This document shows, piece by piece, positions 42,385 to 51,048 of a stretch of DNA of 64,000 nt. Under the pieces are notes generated by a model that saw only the letters and a program-made list of their open reading frames with translations, was not told the origin of the DNA and searched no databases. The position numbers and the translations under genes were made by a program. The DNA is from an uncultured Bacilli bacterium (GTDB lineage: Bacteria; Bacillota_I; Bacilli_A; RFN20; CAG-826): contig CAKUXV010000004.1 of NCBI GenBank assembly GCA_934700895.1, positions 62,001 to 126,000 of the forward strand. The letters are read 5' to 3'. Within the stretch, counting starts at the first letter, position 1. The number at the start of each line of letters is the position of its first letter.

Positions 42385-43695
42385 TCACTTGCCTCCTTGT
42401 GCCGCGGTCCGTTCGATCATCTTCTGGAGATAATATTCAGTCATCTCTTTGGCCGCGCGACGTTCTTCTTCAATCGAAGTACCGACGGAGCCAACGTAAT
42501 GCGCGTAATTTTTGGTCGCGGCGTAATCGGTCGGGTTCTGGCAAGTGCCAGCGATTCCGAAAAAGACATTGTTGTCGTCCGCGATTTTGATGGCGGCGTT
42601 ACGGTCCGTATCATCCTGAAGGGAGATGATGAAGTCAACGTTGCTATCCACGAGGGATTTGCAGCCAATCGACTGGGTGTTTTGGGACGTAATTGATTCG
42701 GTTTTGACCTCGACGTTATAGACATCGGCGAGATAGCCCGTCATGTAATCCATATAGGCTTGGACAGTGTCGTTGACGGAGCTAGGGACGAGCAATCCAG
42801 CTTTTAAGCGACGTCCAGTACGCTTGACGTCCTGAACGTTTTCGTTGCTTTCATAAAGGGCTTTGACGGCTTCGTAATCGCTCGCGGCGAGCCAGTCAAC
42901 GAGCTTTTGGGCTCCGTAGCTGTCGCTAGTTTTATCGAAGAACCGATCCAAGTTCGTCTTCATGATGGTCGGATGGACGGTGTCGTTGAGCTCATATTGG
43001 TCAACGGCCGACATGGTTTCATATTCTTCCACCGATTTGACGGCCCAGTTGACGACGCTTAAGGACAAGGCGGTCCCGTCCGCGTTTTTCATGGCTTTTC
43101 CGTTATCGACCGCATCGACGCAGGCCGCGAAGATCGGAGCCACGTGGGCGGTGTATTTAGTTACCAAGTAGGAGAGGGATCCGGCTTTGAACGCGTTGTA
43201 ATAGTTCGTGCAGAACCCACCCATGGTGGCGTTTTGGGTGCCAAGGCCGCTGGCTTTGATGGCATTGGCGGCGAATTCGACGCCGTTGCAGGTCGAGATG
43301 ACCGCCATCGGCTTTTGGTTCGCTAATGGTTTGTTGTACTGCAAGCCCGTATCCCAAGTTTGGTTGTTAACCATGTAGACCTTGGCATCGCTAGGCAAGT
43401 CCGAATTCGCGCGGTCGTAACTGATTTTGAATTTCTTCGCATCTTTTTCCGCTTCATAGCCCGTCACGGTGATGCCGTGATCGGCAAGAGCATCGTTCAT
43501 GCCAAGCCACTTGTTCGTGAAGTGCTGGTCCTTGATGCCATAGTAGTTATAAAGAGCGAAGAAGATCGTATTGGTCGTTCCCGCGAAAGGAACCACTGTT
43601 GCGTTTTGCTTAATGAAGAGGAACGGGGAGCAGGCCGAGGCGCAGGTGGCGCCAAGGCAAGCTAAGCCAACCATCATCAATTTGTTCTTTTTCAT
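42385..43695 (-). CDS. Sugar ABC transporter substrate-binding lipoprotein (type 1 periplasmic-binding fold)
   Basis: ATG 43695 follows GGAGGAG and overlaps the permease stop as ATGA. The 436-residue product has a lipoprotein signal ending ASAC (lipid cysteine at residue 22). The body is divergent. The region LKAGLLVPSSVNDTVQAYMD to NVFFGIAGTCQ (about 300-400) looks like the first lobe of a ribose/galactose-type binding protein, although it lies in the C-terminal part of the chain. With the RbsA-like ATPase and two permeases it forms a CUT2-type importer. The ligand is probably a uronic-acid-containing sugar, judged only from the operon. Confidence 0.8.
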   Translation of the reverse strand: MKKNKLMMVGLACLGATCASACSPFLFIKQNATVVPFAGTTNTIFFALYNYYGIKDQHFTNKWLGMNDALADHGITVTGYEAEKDAKKFKISYDRANSDLPSDAKVYMVNNQTWDTGLQYNKPLANQKPMAVISTCNGVEFAANAIKASGLGTQNATMGGFCTNYYNAFKAGSLSYLVTKYTAHVAPIFAACVDAVDNGKAMKNADGTALSLSVVNWAVKSVEEYETMSAVDQYELNDTVHPTIMKTNLDRFFDKTSDSYGAQKLVDWLAASDYEAVKALYESNENVQDVKRTGRRLKAGLLVPSSVNDTVQAYMDYMTGYLADVYNVEVKTESITSQNTQSIGCKSLVDSNVDFIISLQDDTDRNAAIKIADDNNVFFGIAGTCQNPTDYAATKNYAHYVGSVGTSIEEERRAAKEMTEYYLQKMIERTAAQGGK

Positions 43696-44813
43696 TTCGC
43701 TTCTCCTCCCATTTCTTTGTATCCGAGACGCTTTTGCGTGCAGACGTAACGCACTTTCTTGACCCATTCGATGAAGCGTTGCTTATCGACCATGTAGACC
43801 AAGACCGCGAAGACGGAGAATCCGGTGATGAGGGATTGCACGTCGGCGGTGAAGCCAATCGAGGTGGCCGCGTCCATACCCGTGGTGAGCAAGGTCGTCG
43901 AGATAACGGCAAGGAGCAAGCCCACGATTTGGTTCGAATATTTGGCAAGGATGCCGCCAATGAAGATCGGCAAGAAGTTTTTGAATACGGTCGTGGAAGA
44001 CCCAAGGTCCACTTTGACCTGAACGCTAGAGAGCGAGCAGGTATCCATGACTTGGTATAAGCCGATGAGAGCGCCGGCAAGGATGAAGCAAGCAATGCAA
44101 TTGGTCACTTCGTTGATACCGGTATCGACCGAAATCTTTTGATCATAGACGAGCGCGTTCTTGTTATACCCATATTTGGAATAGCAGAAGGCGAGCGACA
44201 TGATGATGACGACGATTGCAAGAATCGGAAGGATAACAATCGGTTCAATGAAGAAGTTTCCGGTGATCTCGGAGTCGGTCAATTGACGGGTGGAGTTGCC
44301 GCCGACGATGACCTTGGCAATACCTTCAAACACCAAGCACATGCCAAGGGACATAACGATCGGAGGGAGCTTCAAGAAGATGAAGATCAAGGAGTTCAAG
44401 AATCCGAGGATCATGCCAAATAGCATCGTAAGGAGGAGGAAGAGGACAATGTTTTGAATCGTCGAGACGTCTCCATGGAGAACTTCCGAGGCAAGAAGCG
44501 CAGCAAGGATGCCGGTCGCGCCAAGGGAGAAGTCCATACGGCCCGAATTGAGGTTGGAGTTCAAGGCAAGGGCAGCAACGATCGTCAACGTCACGGACTT
44601 GATGAAGATCATGATGTTTTTGGTCGTAGCAGCCGAATCGCCGAATTTGACGAAGAGGGTTTCTCCCGCCGAATAGGCAAGGATCATCGCGATGAGCATG
44701 AAGATGATGGGCAAGGCGATGGAATAGAAGAGATTTCGTCCGAATTTGCGAAGGGGACGCGAAGTTGTGATGGGGTTGCGGCTATAGGTGGCCGGTTGCG
44801 TATAGGTTTTCAT
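43692..44813 (-). CDS. CUT2-type sugar ABC transporter permease
   Basis: A 373-residue RbsC-family permease. About ten membrane segments are interspersed with family features: SGRMDFSLGATGILAALLASEV resembles the GGIDLSVG motif, and FLGMILGFLNSLIFIFLKLPPIVMSLG-like sequence follows. The usual GANxxAAxxSGI loop appears changed (KNALVYDQKISVDTGINEVT). It pairs with the adjacent permease to form a heterodimeric channel. The gene overlaps the binding-protein gene by four bases and lies 15 bases after the stop of the other permease. Confidence 0.88.
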   Translation of the reverse strand: MKTYTQPATYSRNPITTSRPLRKFGRNLFYSIALPIIFMLIAMILAYSAGETLFVKFGDSAATTKNIMIFIKSVTLTIVAALALNSNLNSGRMDFSLGATGILAALLASEVLHGDVSTIQNIVLFLLLTMLFGMILGFLNSLIFIFLKLPPIVMSLGMCLVFEGIAKVIVGGNSTRQLTDSEITGNFFIEPIVILPILAIVVIIMSLAFCYSKYGYNKNALVYDQKISVDTGINEVTNCIACFILAGALIGLYQVMDTCSLSSVQVKVDLGSSTTVFKNFLPIFIGGILAKYSNQIVGLLLAVISTTLLTTGMDAATSIGFTADVQSLITGFSVFAVLVYMVDKQRFIEWVKKVRYVCTQKRLGYKEMGGEAK

Positions 44814-44828
44814 ATTTCCATTGCCTCC

Positions 44829-46361
44829 TTAGCGTGCCAGCATCTTGGTTCTGCTGTTGTACATATTGGCGAAGCTAACCACCAAGAAGATGATGCCCTT
44901 GGCCAAGTAACGGTAATCGGCGATGCCGATCGCGCGGAACAACTCATCGAGGAAGATGCAGAAGAATGCCCCAATGACGGCGCAGGAGACGCGAGAGCGC
45001 GGTCCTCCGCTGGTGGTCATGCCACCGAAGACAATGGCAATGACGACGTTTAAGCCGATCGTATCGAGGATCGTGCCGGTCGAATAGGAGCTTCCCGATT
45101 TGCTCATTGCAAAGAGGAAGCCGCAGATGCCAAGTCCAACGCCGGAGATGGCGAAGGAGATGATGCCGCTTTTCATGAGCGAGATGCCGTTATATTTGGC
45201 AGCCGTTTCGTTGGAGCCGATGAATTTGTTGCGGCGGCCAATCTTCGTGTAGTTGAAGATTGCCCAGAGAAGAAGGAAAAAGCATACGAGGAATCCGGCG
45301 TAGACGACCGTGGCCGTCGCGACGTTTCCGATTTTGCCTTCCCCGACCATTCCCGGGTCAATGAAGAGTTGGTTGCCCTGGGATTGGAGCATAACCGCGT
45401 GAATGGCGTTGAGGATATTCATCATCGTTAGGGTCATAACCATGACGGGGAGGTTCAGCATGTTCGCCAAAACGGCGTTGACGATGCCTAAGCCCGCGCC
45501 AAGGAGAATGGCGACGAAGAACGAGAGGAAGATGTTATGCGTCGAGTTCCAAAGAATGCCGGCACAGGTAGCGCACATGAGGGACGCCGGACCAAGCGAC
45601 ATATCGAAGGAGCCGCTGGAATAGATGAAGACGGCGCCGGTAGCAACGATGGCGATGAAAACGCCGTTATTGATGACGTTGGTCATATCTCCGCCGTATC
45701 CGGTGACCGCTTTGGCGATATAGAAGGCCGCGATAAGGCAAACAAGCATCATAAACGGAATCAAATTGATCCACATCGTCTTGTTCGAGATGAATTTCTT
45801 GAACGAGAAGGTGGAGCAGAATACGTCTAATCCGCGTTTGGCTCCTAGAATCGGAGTGTGGGTGGTGCCGCGCATCGCATGGTAAAGCGCGAAGAAGTCG
45901 TTGTAGAGATATTCAAGCAACACTTGTTCGTCTTTGACGCGAAGATCGCGGGCATTTGCTTCTTTGATCTTCGAACGTTTGGCAACGATTTGAATGCCTT
46001 TGACCGAATTTTTATATTCGACGTCATCGGCTTTGGTTTTGGTGGCCAAGCCTTGATAGGTCGAAGTTAATTCGTTGTAGGTCTTTTGGTATTCCGCGTC
46101 GATTTTGGCGCATTCATTGGCATAATCGAGGTTGATTTGCTTGATGGATTCTTTGACGATGGCACGGAGTTCGCCCCGAAGAGATTTGAATTCGTCCTTC
46201 AAGGATTGGATGGACGAAGCGATTTCCCCCTTTTGGGTTTTGCGTTCTTCAAAAGTGAGAACGGCGCAGCGCTTAGCTTCTTCCACGATCGCCGGGGAGA
46301 AACGGAGGCCCTTGGGTGCATGGGCTTCGTAGATGACTTCGTTTTGAATGATGTTATCCAT
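44829..46361 (-). CDS. CUT2-type sugar ABC transporter permease with N-terminal coiled-coil extension
   Basis: The C-terminal 320 residues form an RbsC-type permease with VFIYSSGSFDMSLGPASLM (the GGIDLSVG-like motif) and NKFIGSNETAAKYNGISL (the GANxxAAxxSGI cytoplasmic loop). About 190 residues precede the first membrane helix and are absent from normal RbsC. They are highly charged with heptad-like Leu/Ile spacing (EIASSIQSLKDEFKSLRGEL), predicting a cytoplasmic coiled coil. The ATPase of this system also carries a long charged insertion, so the two may contact each other. AAAGGAGG precedes the ATG. Confidence 0.88.
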   Translation of the reverse strand: MDNIIQNEVIYEAHAPKGLRFSPAIVEEAKRCAVLTFEERKTQKGEIASSIQSLKDEFKSLRGELRAIVKESIKQINLDYANECAKIDAEYQKTYNELTSTYQGLATKTKADDVEYKNSVKGIQIVAKRSKIKEANARDLRVKDEQVLLEYLYNDFFALYHAMRGTTHTPILGAKRGLDVFCSTFSFKKFISNKTMWINLIPFMMLVCLIAAFYIAKAVTGYGGDMTNVINNGVFIAIVATGAVFIYSSGSFDMSLGPASLMCATCAGILWNSTHNIFLSFFVAILLGAGLGIVNAVLANMLNLPVMVMTLTMMNILNAIHAVMLQSQGNQLFIDPGMVGEGKIGNVATATVVYAGFLVCFFLLLWAIFNYTKIGRRNKFIGSNETAAKYNGISLMKSGIISFAISGVGLGICGFLFAMSKSGSSYSTGTILDTIGLNVVIAIVFGGMTTSGGPRSRVSCAVIGAFFCIFLDELFRAIGIADYRYLAKGIIFLVVSFANMYNSRTKMLAR

Positions 46362-46378
46362 GATAATTCCTCCTTTCC

Positions 46379-48448
46379 TTAAATCATGTATTTGATGATT
46401 TCTTCCTGCGATAGCTCAGGGCTACGTTGGAATTCGTGTTCGATTTTGCCATCTTTCATGATGACGATGCGGTCGGACATGCCGATGAGTTCGGGAAGTT
46501 CTTCGGAAATCATGATGATGGATTTCCCTTCCTTCTTCATCTTGTAGAGCAATTGGTAGATGAATTGTTTGACCCCGATGTCGACGCCACGAGTTGGGCA
46601 GTCGAGAATCAAGATTTCGGAATCGTTGGCAATCCATTTCGCGAACGACACCTTTTGCTTGTTGCCGCCCGAGAGGGTGTTGACGAGTTGCTGGGAGTCG
46701 TTGCACTTAATCTGCAAGTCGCGGATTTGCTTATGGACCAACTTCTTTTCCGGGGCCTTGAACATGAAGAAGTTCAATTTGGCCACGTTGTTGATCGAGG
46801 CAATCGCGATGTTGTCGAAGATGCTCGCCTTGGTGGCAAGGGCTTCGACGTCGCGGTTTTTTGAGAGATAACCGATGCGATTCTTCATCGCGACGACTTC
46901 GCTGTTGATCTCTTTTTGAAGGTTTTCGCCGCTATAAACGTAACCGCCTTCGAGTTTGATCGCGCCGAAGAGGGCTTTGCCAAGGTCATGCATACCGCAG
47001 TCGGAGAGGCCGCCGATGCCAAGGATTTCGCCTTTGTGGAGTTGGAGATCGACGTGGCGGAGTTTGTTGCCGCGGATACCGTCGACCATCGAGAGAACGA
47101 CTTGATCGCTGTGACTGCTGTCGTAATCGCTACGGTAGTAATCGCCTTTAAGCTCGCGGCCAATCATGAATTTCTTGATCGCATCCGGATCGAATTCATT
47201 CTTTTCCTTGGAGAGGTTGGCAACAATGTTGCCGTCGCGGAGAACCGTCAAGGTATCGCACTTCTCCATGAGTTCATCCAAGTCATGGGAGATGAAGAGG
47301 ACGGATTTCCCCGCGTCTTTAAGCTCGTTCATCTTCTTATATAAGAGGTTGCGGCCGATTTCACTCAATGCGGTCGTCGTTTCGTCGACGATGAAGATTT
47401 CCGGGTCTTTGTTCAAGCACTTGGCAATTTCGATCAGCTTGCGGTCCTGCATGTCATAAGCGAAGGTCGGGGCACCCGGTTGAATATGAGTGACGCCGAT
47501 CTTGCGGAGGGCGCGTCCGGAATATTTCTTGAGTTTCTTGCCGTTAACGAAGAGGCCGAAGAAGACGTTCAAGAAGCCCTTGCGCATTTTCTTAAGGAAG
47601 GAAAGGGCAACGGTATCTTTGAGGGAATTTCTCGCATTGAGATAGTGGTTCTTCAAATACGTCGCATCCGTTTTGATCCATTGACGGTGCATATAGGATT
47701 CATCGTCATCGCGTTTGCGCTTCTTCTCATAGGCTTTGGTGGTCTGGGCGAGTTCGTAATTCCTGCGGCGTTCCACCAAGTTGGCATCGAGGCCTTCTTT
47801 GTTCTCCTCGTACTTTTTGCGGATTGTTTCGCAGGAAGAAGAATAGGCATCAAAAGAAGCTTGGGCAACTTTGGCAAAGCGCGCATCTTCTTCTTCCGTT
47901 TTCGCTTTGATTTCTTCTTCGTAGGCGTGCGCTAAAGCCTCATATTTGGATTGGAGGTCTTTCAGCATCGCGGGCAAGGCGGCTTTCTTGGATGCCTTGT
48001 CGCTTAATCCGGAGAGCTGCTCGCGATAAGAAGCAACGCGGGCGTCGAATTCTTGAAGTGAAAGGTCAAAAAGTGGGGAGAAGTTCTCCACCTTCTTGTC
48101 TTCGAAGAAATGTTCGCCGGAAAAGTTGTTGAGCTCGCCAAGGTAGATGTTTTCGGCGACCGAGATGTTTCCGATCGTTCCGTTTTCCTGGACGATAATG
48201 CCGATGCCGCCGGCAAGTGCATCGACCATGGAGGCGGGCTTCCATTCTTTGCCGTGGTACTCCATGTATCCACTGGTAGCTTCGTAGATTCCCGTCATGA
48301 TGGCAGACATCGTGGATTTGCCCGAGCCGTTCTCTCCAATGAAGCCGCGGATTTCGCCGGGATAGATGGCGATATCGACGTCATTGAGAGCGATGGTCGG
48401 TCCAAATTGCTTCACGATGTGCGTAGCTTTGAATATTGGTTCTTTCAT
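46379..48448 (-). CDS. CUT2-type sugar ABC transporter ATPase (RbsA/MglA-like) with insertion and degenerate second site
   Basis: A 689-residue double ATPase. ATG 48448 is chosen, 5 bases after AGGA; a GTG four codons earlier is possible. The first domain has Walker A GENGSGKST and Walker B IFIVDETTTAL. Some 190 charged residues are inserted between Q-loop and signature, and the signature position reads YDMQDRK rather than LSxGQ. The second domain lacks the Walker A lysine (GLSDCGMHDLG), has LSGGNKQK, and Walker B LILDCPTRGVD with Cys replacing the catalytic Glu. One complete ATP site thus remains: first-domain Walker motifs with second-domain signature. Confidence 0.92.
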   Translation of the reverse strand: MKEPIFKATHIVKQFGPTIALNDVDIAIYPGEIRGFIGENGSGKSTMSAIMTGIYEATSGYMEYHGKEWKPASMVDALAGGIGIIVQENGTIGNISVAENIYLGELNNFSGEHFFEDKKVENFSPLFDLSLQEFDARVASYREQLSGLSDKASKKAALPAMLKDLQSKYEALAHAYEEEIKAKTEEEDARFAKVAQASFDAYSSSCETIRKKYEENKEGLDANLVERRRNYELAQTTKAYEKKRKRDDDESYMHRQWIKTDATYLKNHYLNARNSLKDTVALSFLKKMRKGFLNVFFGLFVNGKKLKKYSGRALRKIGVTHIQPGAPTFAYDMQDRKLIEIAKCLNKDPEIFIVDETTTALSEIGRNLLYKKMNELKDAGKSVLFISHDLDELMEKCDTLTVLRDGNIVANLSKEKNEFDPDAIKKFMIGRELKGDYYRSDYDSSHSDQVVLSMVDGIRGNKLRHVDLQLHKGEILGIGGLSDCGMHDLGKALFGAIKLEGGYVYSGENLQKEINSEVVAMKNRIGYLSKNRDVEALATKASIFDNIAIASINNVAKLNFFMFKAPEKKLVHKQIRDLQIKCNDSQQLVNTLSGGNKQKVSFAKWIANDSEILILDCPTRGVDIGVKQFIYQLLYKMKKEGKSIIMISEELPELIGMSDRIVIMKDGKIEHEFQRSPELSQEEIIKYMI

Positions 48449-48581
48449 ATCGTTCCTCACGATGACATTCTAGCAAAGCTCTTTTCAAGTCTTATCGCGT
48501 TATCTTTACTCTTTTATTTCATTTTTTTGTCTTAGGAAGAAAGGGCTTTCTTAAAAGATTCAAAAAGCCGATGTCAAAAAA

Positions 48582-48610
48582 TTGCATACTGGAAGCGTTT
48601 ACAATACAAT
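48582..48610 (+). promoter_or_regulatory. Promoter of the AraC-GH39 regulator
   Basis: TTGCAT (48582-48587) and TACAAT (48605-48610) are exactly 17 bases apart. The ATG at 48617 is six bases past the -10, so the transcript should begin at or next to the start codon. No ribosome site is present. Confidence 0.75.
48590..48603 (+). promoter_or_regulatory. Putative CcpA cre site inside the regulator promoter
   Basis: TGGAAGCGTTTACA matches the cre consensus TGWAANCGNTNWCA at 13 of 14 positions and fills the spacer between -35 and -10. Binding of CcpA or another LacI-family repressor here would block transcription of the regulator. Confidence 0.5.
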
Positions 48611-48616
48611 TTTCCT

Positions 48617-50986
48617 ATGAAAAGTGAGATTACCCTTGTTAATTTTGAAAAGAAAATACCCATCAGTTTTTCTATCGTCCGTTTTGATGCAATTTTTAGA
48701 CATATGCACCCCATCGCTCAACTTCTTTTGGTCCTAGAAGGGGAATGCGATATCTACATCGGTAACAAAAGCTACCATGCAAGCAGCAACGACATGGTGG
48801 TCATCAACCCTCGGCAATTTCATCATATTCTCAGCAAAGACGGGGCAACCATCATCTCCGTTTTAATCGATGTCAAAGGGTTTACGATGGAAGATGACGG
48901 GGATGGTCTCTTCTTTAACTTGAACACGATGGAAGTGAAGAACAACCCCCGTTATAACACGATTCGATACCTGGTTTATTCGATTATCGCCTACAACACG
49001 ATGGAGAACGTGAACTCCATCTACACGAACCGGGCCATCGCCTATTCCTTCTTTGCCCAACTCGTCAACGACTTCAAGATGACCTCAGAAGACAAAAATG
49101 CTTTGATGGGGGAATCGCTAGATGCAATCAACCGTATCAACACCTACGTCAACGAGCATTATAAAGATAAAATCACCCTGTCTTTCTTAAGCAAGAAATT
49201 CAATTATTCCGTTTCCTACTTATCCCGTTTATATACCTCTTCTTTTGGGGAAAGTTTCATCAACGTCTACGATAACCTCCGCGTGAATTATTCTCTCAAC
49301 GACTTACTGCAGGGGAATAAGACTATACAAGAAATCTCGGAAGAACATGGATTTGAAGAAGTCCGTAGTTACATCCGCGCGTTCAAGAAAATCCATGGGA
49401 TGACGCCGAACGAATATCGAAACAAGCATCAGAAATCCACCGGTGAGAACGTTTTGATCGATAACAAGCTCTTCCGAAAACAAGCATTAGACAAAATCTT
49501 GTCCCGTTATGAGCAATATGGCTCTCCAAGTGCCCACAAAAAAAGCGAAACGCGGGCCACCGAAATCCTTTTGCCTTTGGATTTGAAGGCCAAACGAACG
49601 ACCTTGGCCCCTTGTCATTTGATCATCGAACTTTCCGCCGCGGCGGATTTAGAAAGTGAAGAAGTCCTTTTAGCCTTGGAACAGGCTTCTCGCGACATGG
49701 GGTTCGATTATGTGATGATTCGTCATCTTCTCTGCTATAAATCCCTTTTATTGCAGCAAAACGAGAATAACCAATGGGCGGTCAATTACGTTCACTTGAA
49801 TCGCATTGTACGGAAAATCCTTTCCTTCCACGCGTTGCCCTATTTGATTTTCGAATACAACGAAAGCCTCTTGTCCTCTTCCGATTTCTACGCCTTATCC
49901 ACCCAAATCATCGATTACTTAAATTTAAAATATGGTTCGCTTCTCGATGAAACAATGGTTTCCTTCTCCTTCTACCGCGACAAACAAACTTACACAAACC
50001 CCGCTTCTTCTTCCTCCTTCTCTTTCTATTGCGCTTTGCTAAACGAGGCACGCAAAAGAGCACCAGCCTGGAAAATCGGAAGCCCGGTCTTTTACCGACA
50101 GGATATGGAAGAGAAGAAAGATTATTTTTCCTTCCTGCGCGCGTTAAATAATAAAGAAAAGGAAGTGGATTTCATCCCCATCCGTTACCAGTACGACTTC
50201 CCGGGCAACGCTTTATTGTCTAAGGACCGCCACGCGATGAAGCGTTTCATCGAAATGCTTAAGAATAACCACGGCTTTCTCGAAAACAAAATGTATTTTC
50301 AGGGCATCGGCTTCACGGATTCGAATAGCTTGTTAAACGACACCCTCTACGCGTCGAGTTTCTTAATCCAAAACTACATGGAGAATCGCCAAGATTTATC
50401 TTCTTATTCCTTTGCTTCCCTCTTTGACCGTTCTTTGCTCAACGCCTATAACCCCAACCCCTATCAAGGGATGAATGGCTTATTTACCTACAATTTTGTG
50501 AAAAAGAGTTCCTATAACGCCTATGTGTTCTTGTCGCGAATGGGCAACGAAATCCAAAAACAATCGGATACGTATCTGCTTTCCGCCTCCTCCAACAAGA
50601 TTGTCCTTCTGCTAAATAACTACAATCATTATTCCGACCTATTCGCCGACAGGGAATACTTTGAGATATCGAACCTCAACCGTTATAATTGTTTCCCCAA
50701 ATCCACCAATGTGACCTACAAAATGTCGTTAAGTGGATTTAACGGCTCGGCTTATCGCATGAAAATCTCTACCATCGGCAAGAATTCGGGATCGAGCTAT
50801 GACCGGTGGTTGGAAATGGGGGGCGTTAAAACTTTAAGCGAAGAGGAAGCCGCCACCTTACGTGAATTAAGCGAAATCCATTATTCTCTGGCCGAAGACT
50901 ATCTCACCTCGAATAAGTTCGATTTTGAGGTGACCGTATCGCCTTTAGAAGCCAAAATCGTGGAAATCGAATTCAAGGTTGCATAA
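48617..50986 (+). CDS. AraC-family regulator with C-terminal GH39-like domain
   Basis: A 789-residue regulator: N-terminal cupin (MHPIAQLLLVLEGECDIYIG, about 30-95), AraC DNA-binding domain (about 180-285; LSFLSKKFNYSVSYLSRLYTSSFGESF and IQEISEEHGFEEVRSYIRAFKKIHGMTPNEYR), then about 490 residues like the beta-xylosidase GH39 barrel and its beta-sandwich (C-terminal SSYDRWLEMGGVKTLSEEEAATLRELS split over about 740-765). Catalytic glutamates of GH39 are not evident, so the barrel probably senses an oligosaccharide. It is divergent from the sugar-uptake/uronate operon, its likely target. Confidence 0.87.
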   Translation: MKSEITLVNFEKKIPISFSIVRFDAIFRHMHPIAQLLLVLEGECDIYIGNKSYHASSNDMVVINPRQFHHILSKDGATIISVLIDVKGFTMEDDGDGLFFNLNTMEVKNNPRYNTIRYLVYSIIAYNTMENVNSIYTNRAIAYSFFAQLVNDFKMTSEDKNALMGESLDAINRINTYVNEHYKDKITLSFLSKKFNYSVSYLSRLYTSSFGESFINVYDNLRVNYSLNDLLQGNKTIQEISEEHGFEEVRSYIRAFKKIHGMTPNEYRNKHQKSTGENVLIDNKLFRKQALDKILSRYEQYGSPSAHKKSETRATEILLPLDLKAKRTTLAPCHLIIELSAAADLESEEVLLALEQASRDMGFDYVMIRHLLCYKSLLLQQNENNQWAVNYVHLNRIVRKILSFHALPYLIFEYNESLLSSSDFYALSTQIIDYLNLKYGSLLDETMVSFSFYRDKQTYTNPASSSSFSFYCALLNEARKRAPAWKIGSPVFYRQDMEEKKDYFSFLRALNNKEKEVDFIPIRYQYDFPGNALLSKDRHAMKRFIEMLKNNHGFLENKMYFQGIGFTDSNSLLNDTLYASSFLIQNYMENRQDLSSYSFASLFDRSLLNAYNPNPYQGMNGLFTYNFVKKSSYNAYVFLSRMGNEIQKQSDTYLLSASSNKIVLLLNNYNHYSDLFADREYFEISNLNRYNCFPKSTNVTYKMSLSGFNGSAYRMKISTIGKNSGSSYDRWLEMGGVKTLSEEEAATLRELSEIHYSLAEDYLTSNKFDFEVTVSPLEAKIVEIEFKVA

Positions 50987-50997
50987 AACCCACCTAG

Positions 50998-51030
50998 CAA
51001 AAAGGCTGCAGGACCTCCCTGCGGCCTTTT
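50998..51030. terminator. Bidirectional terminator
   Basis: AAAAAGGC-GCAGG and CCTGC-GCCTTTT form a strong stem between the AraC-GH39 gene (plus) and the A-type flavoprotein gene (minus), with A/T runs on both sides. Confidence 0.85.
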
Positions 51031-51048
51031 CGTTCCCTAAACAAATCT

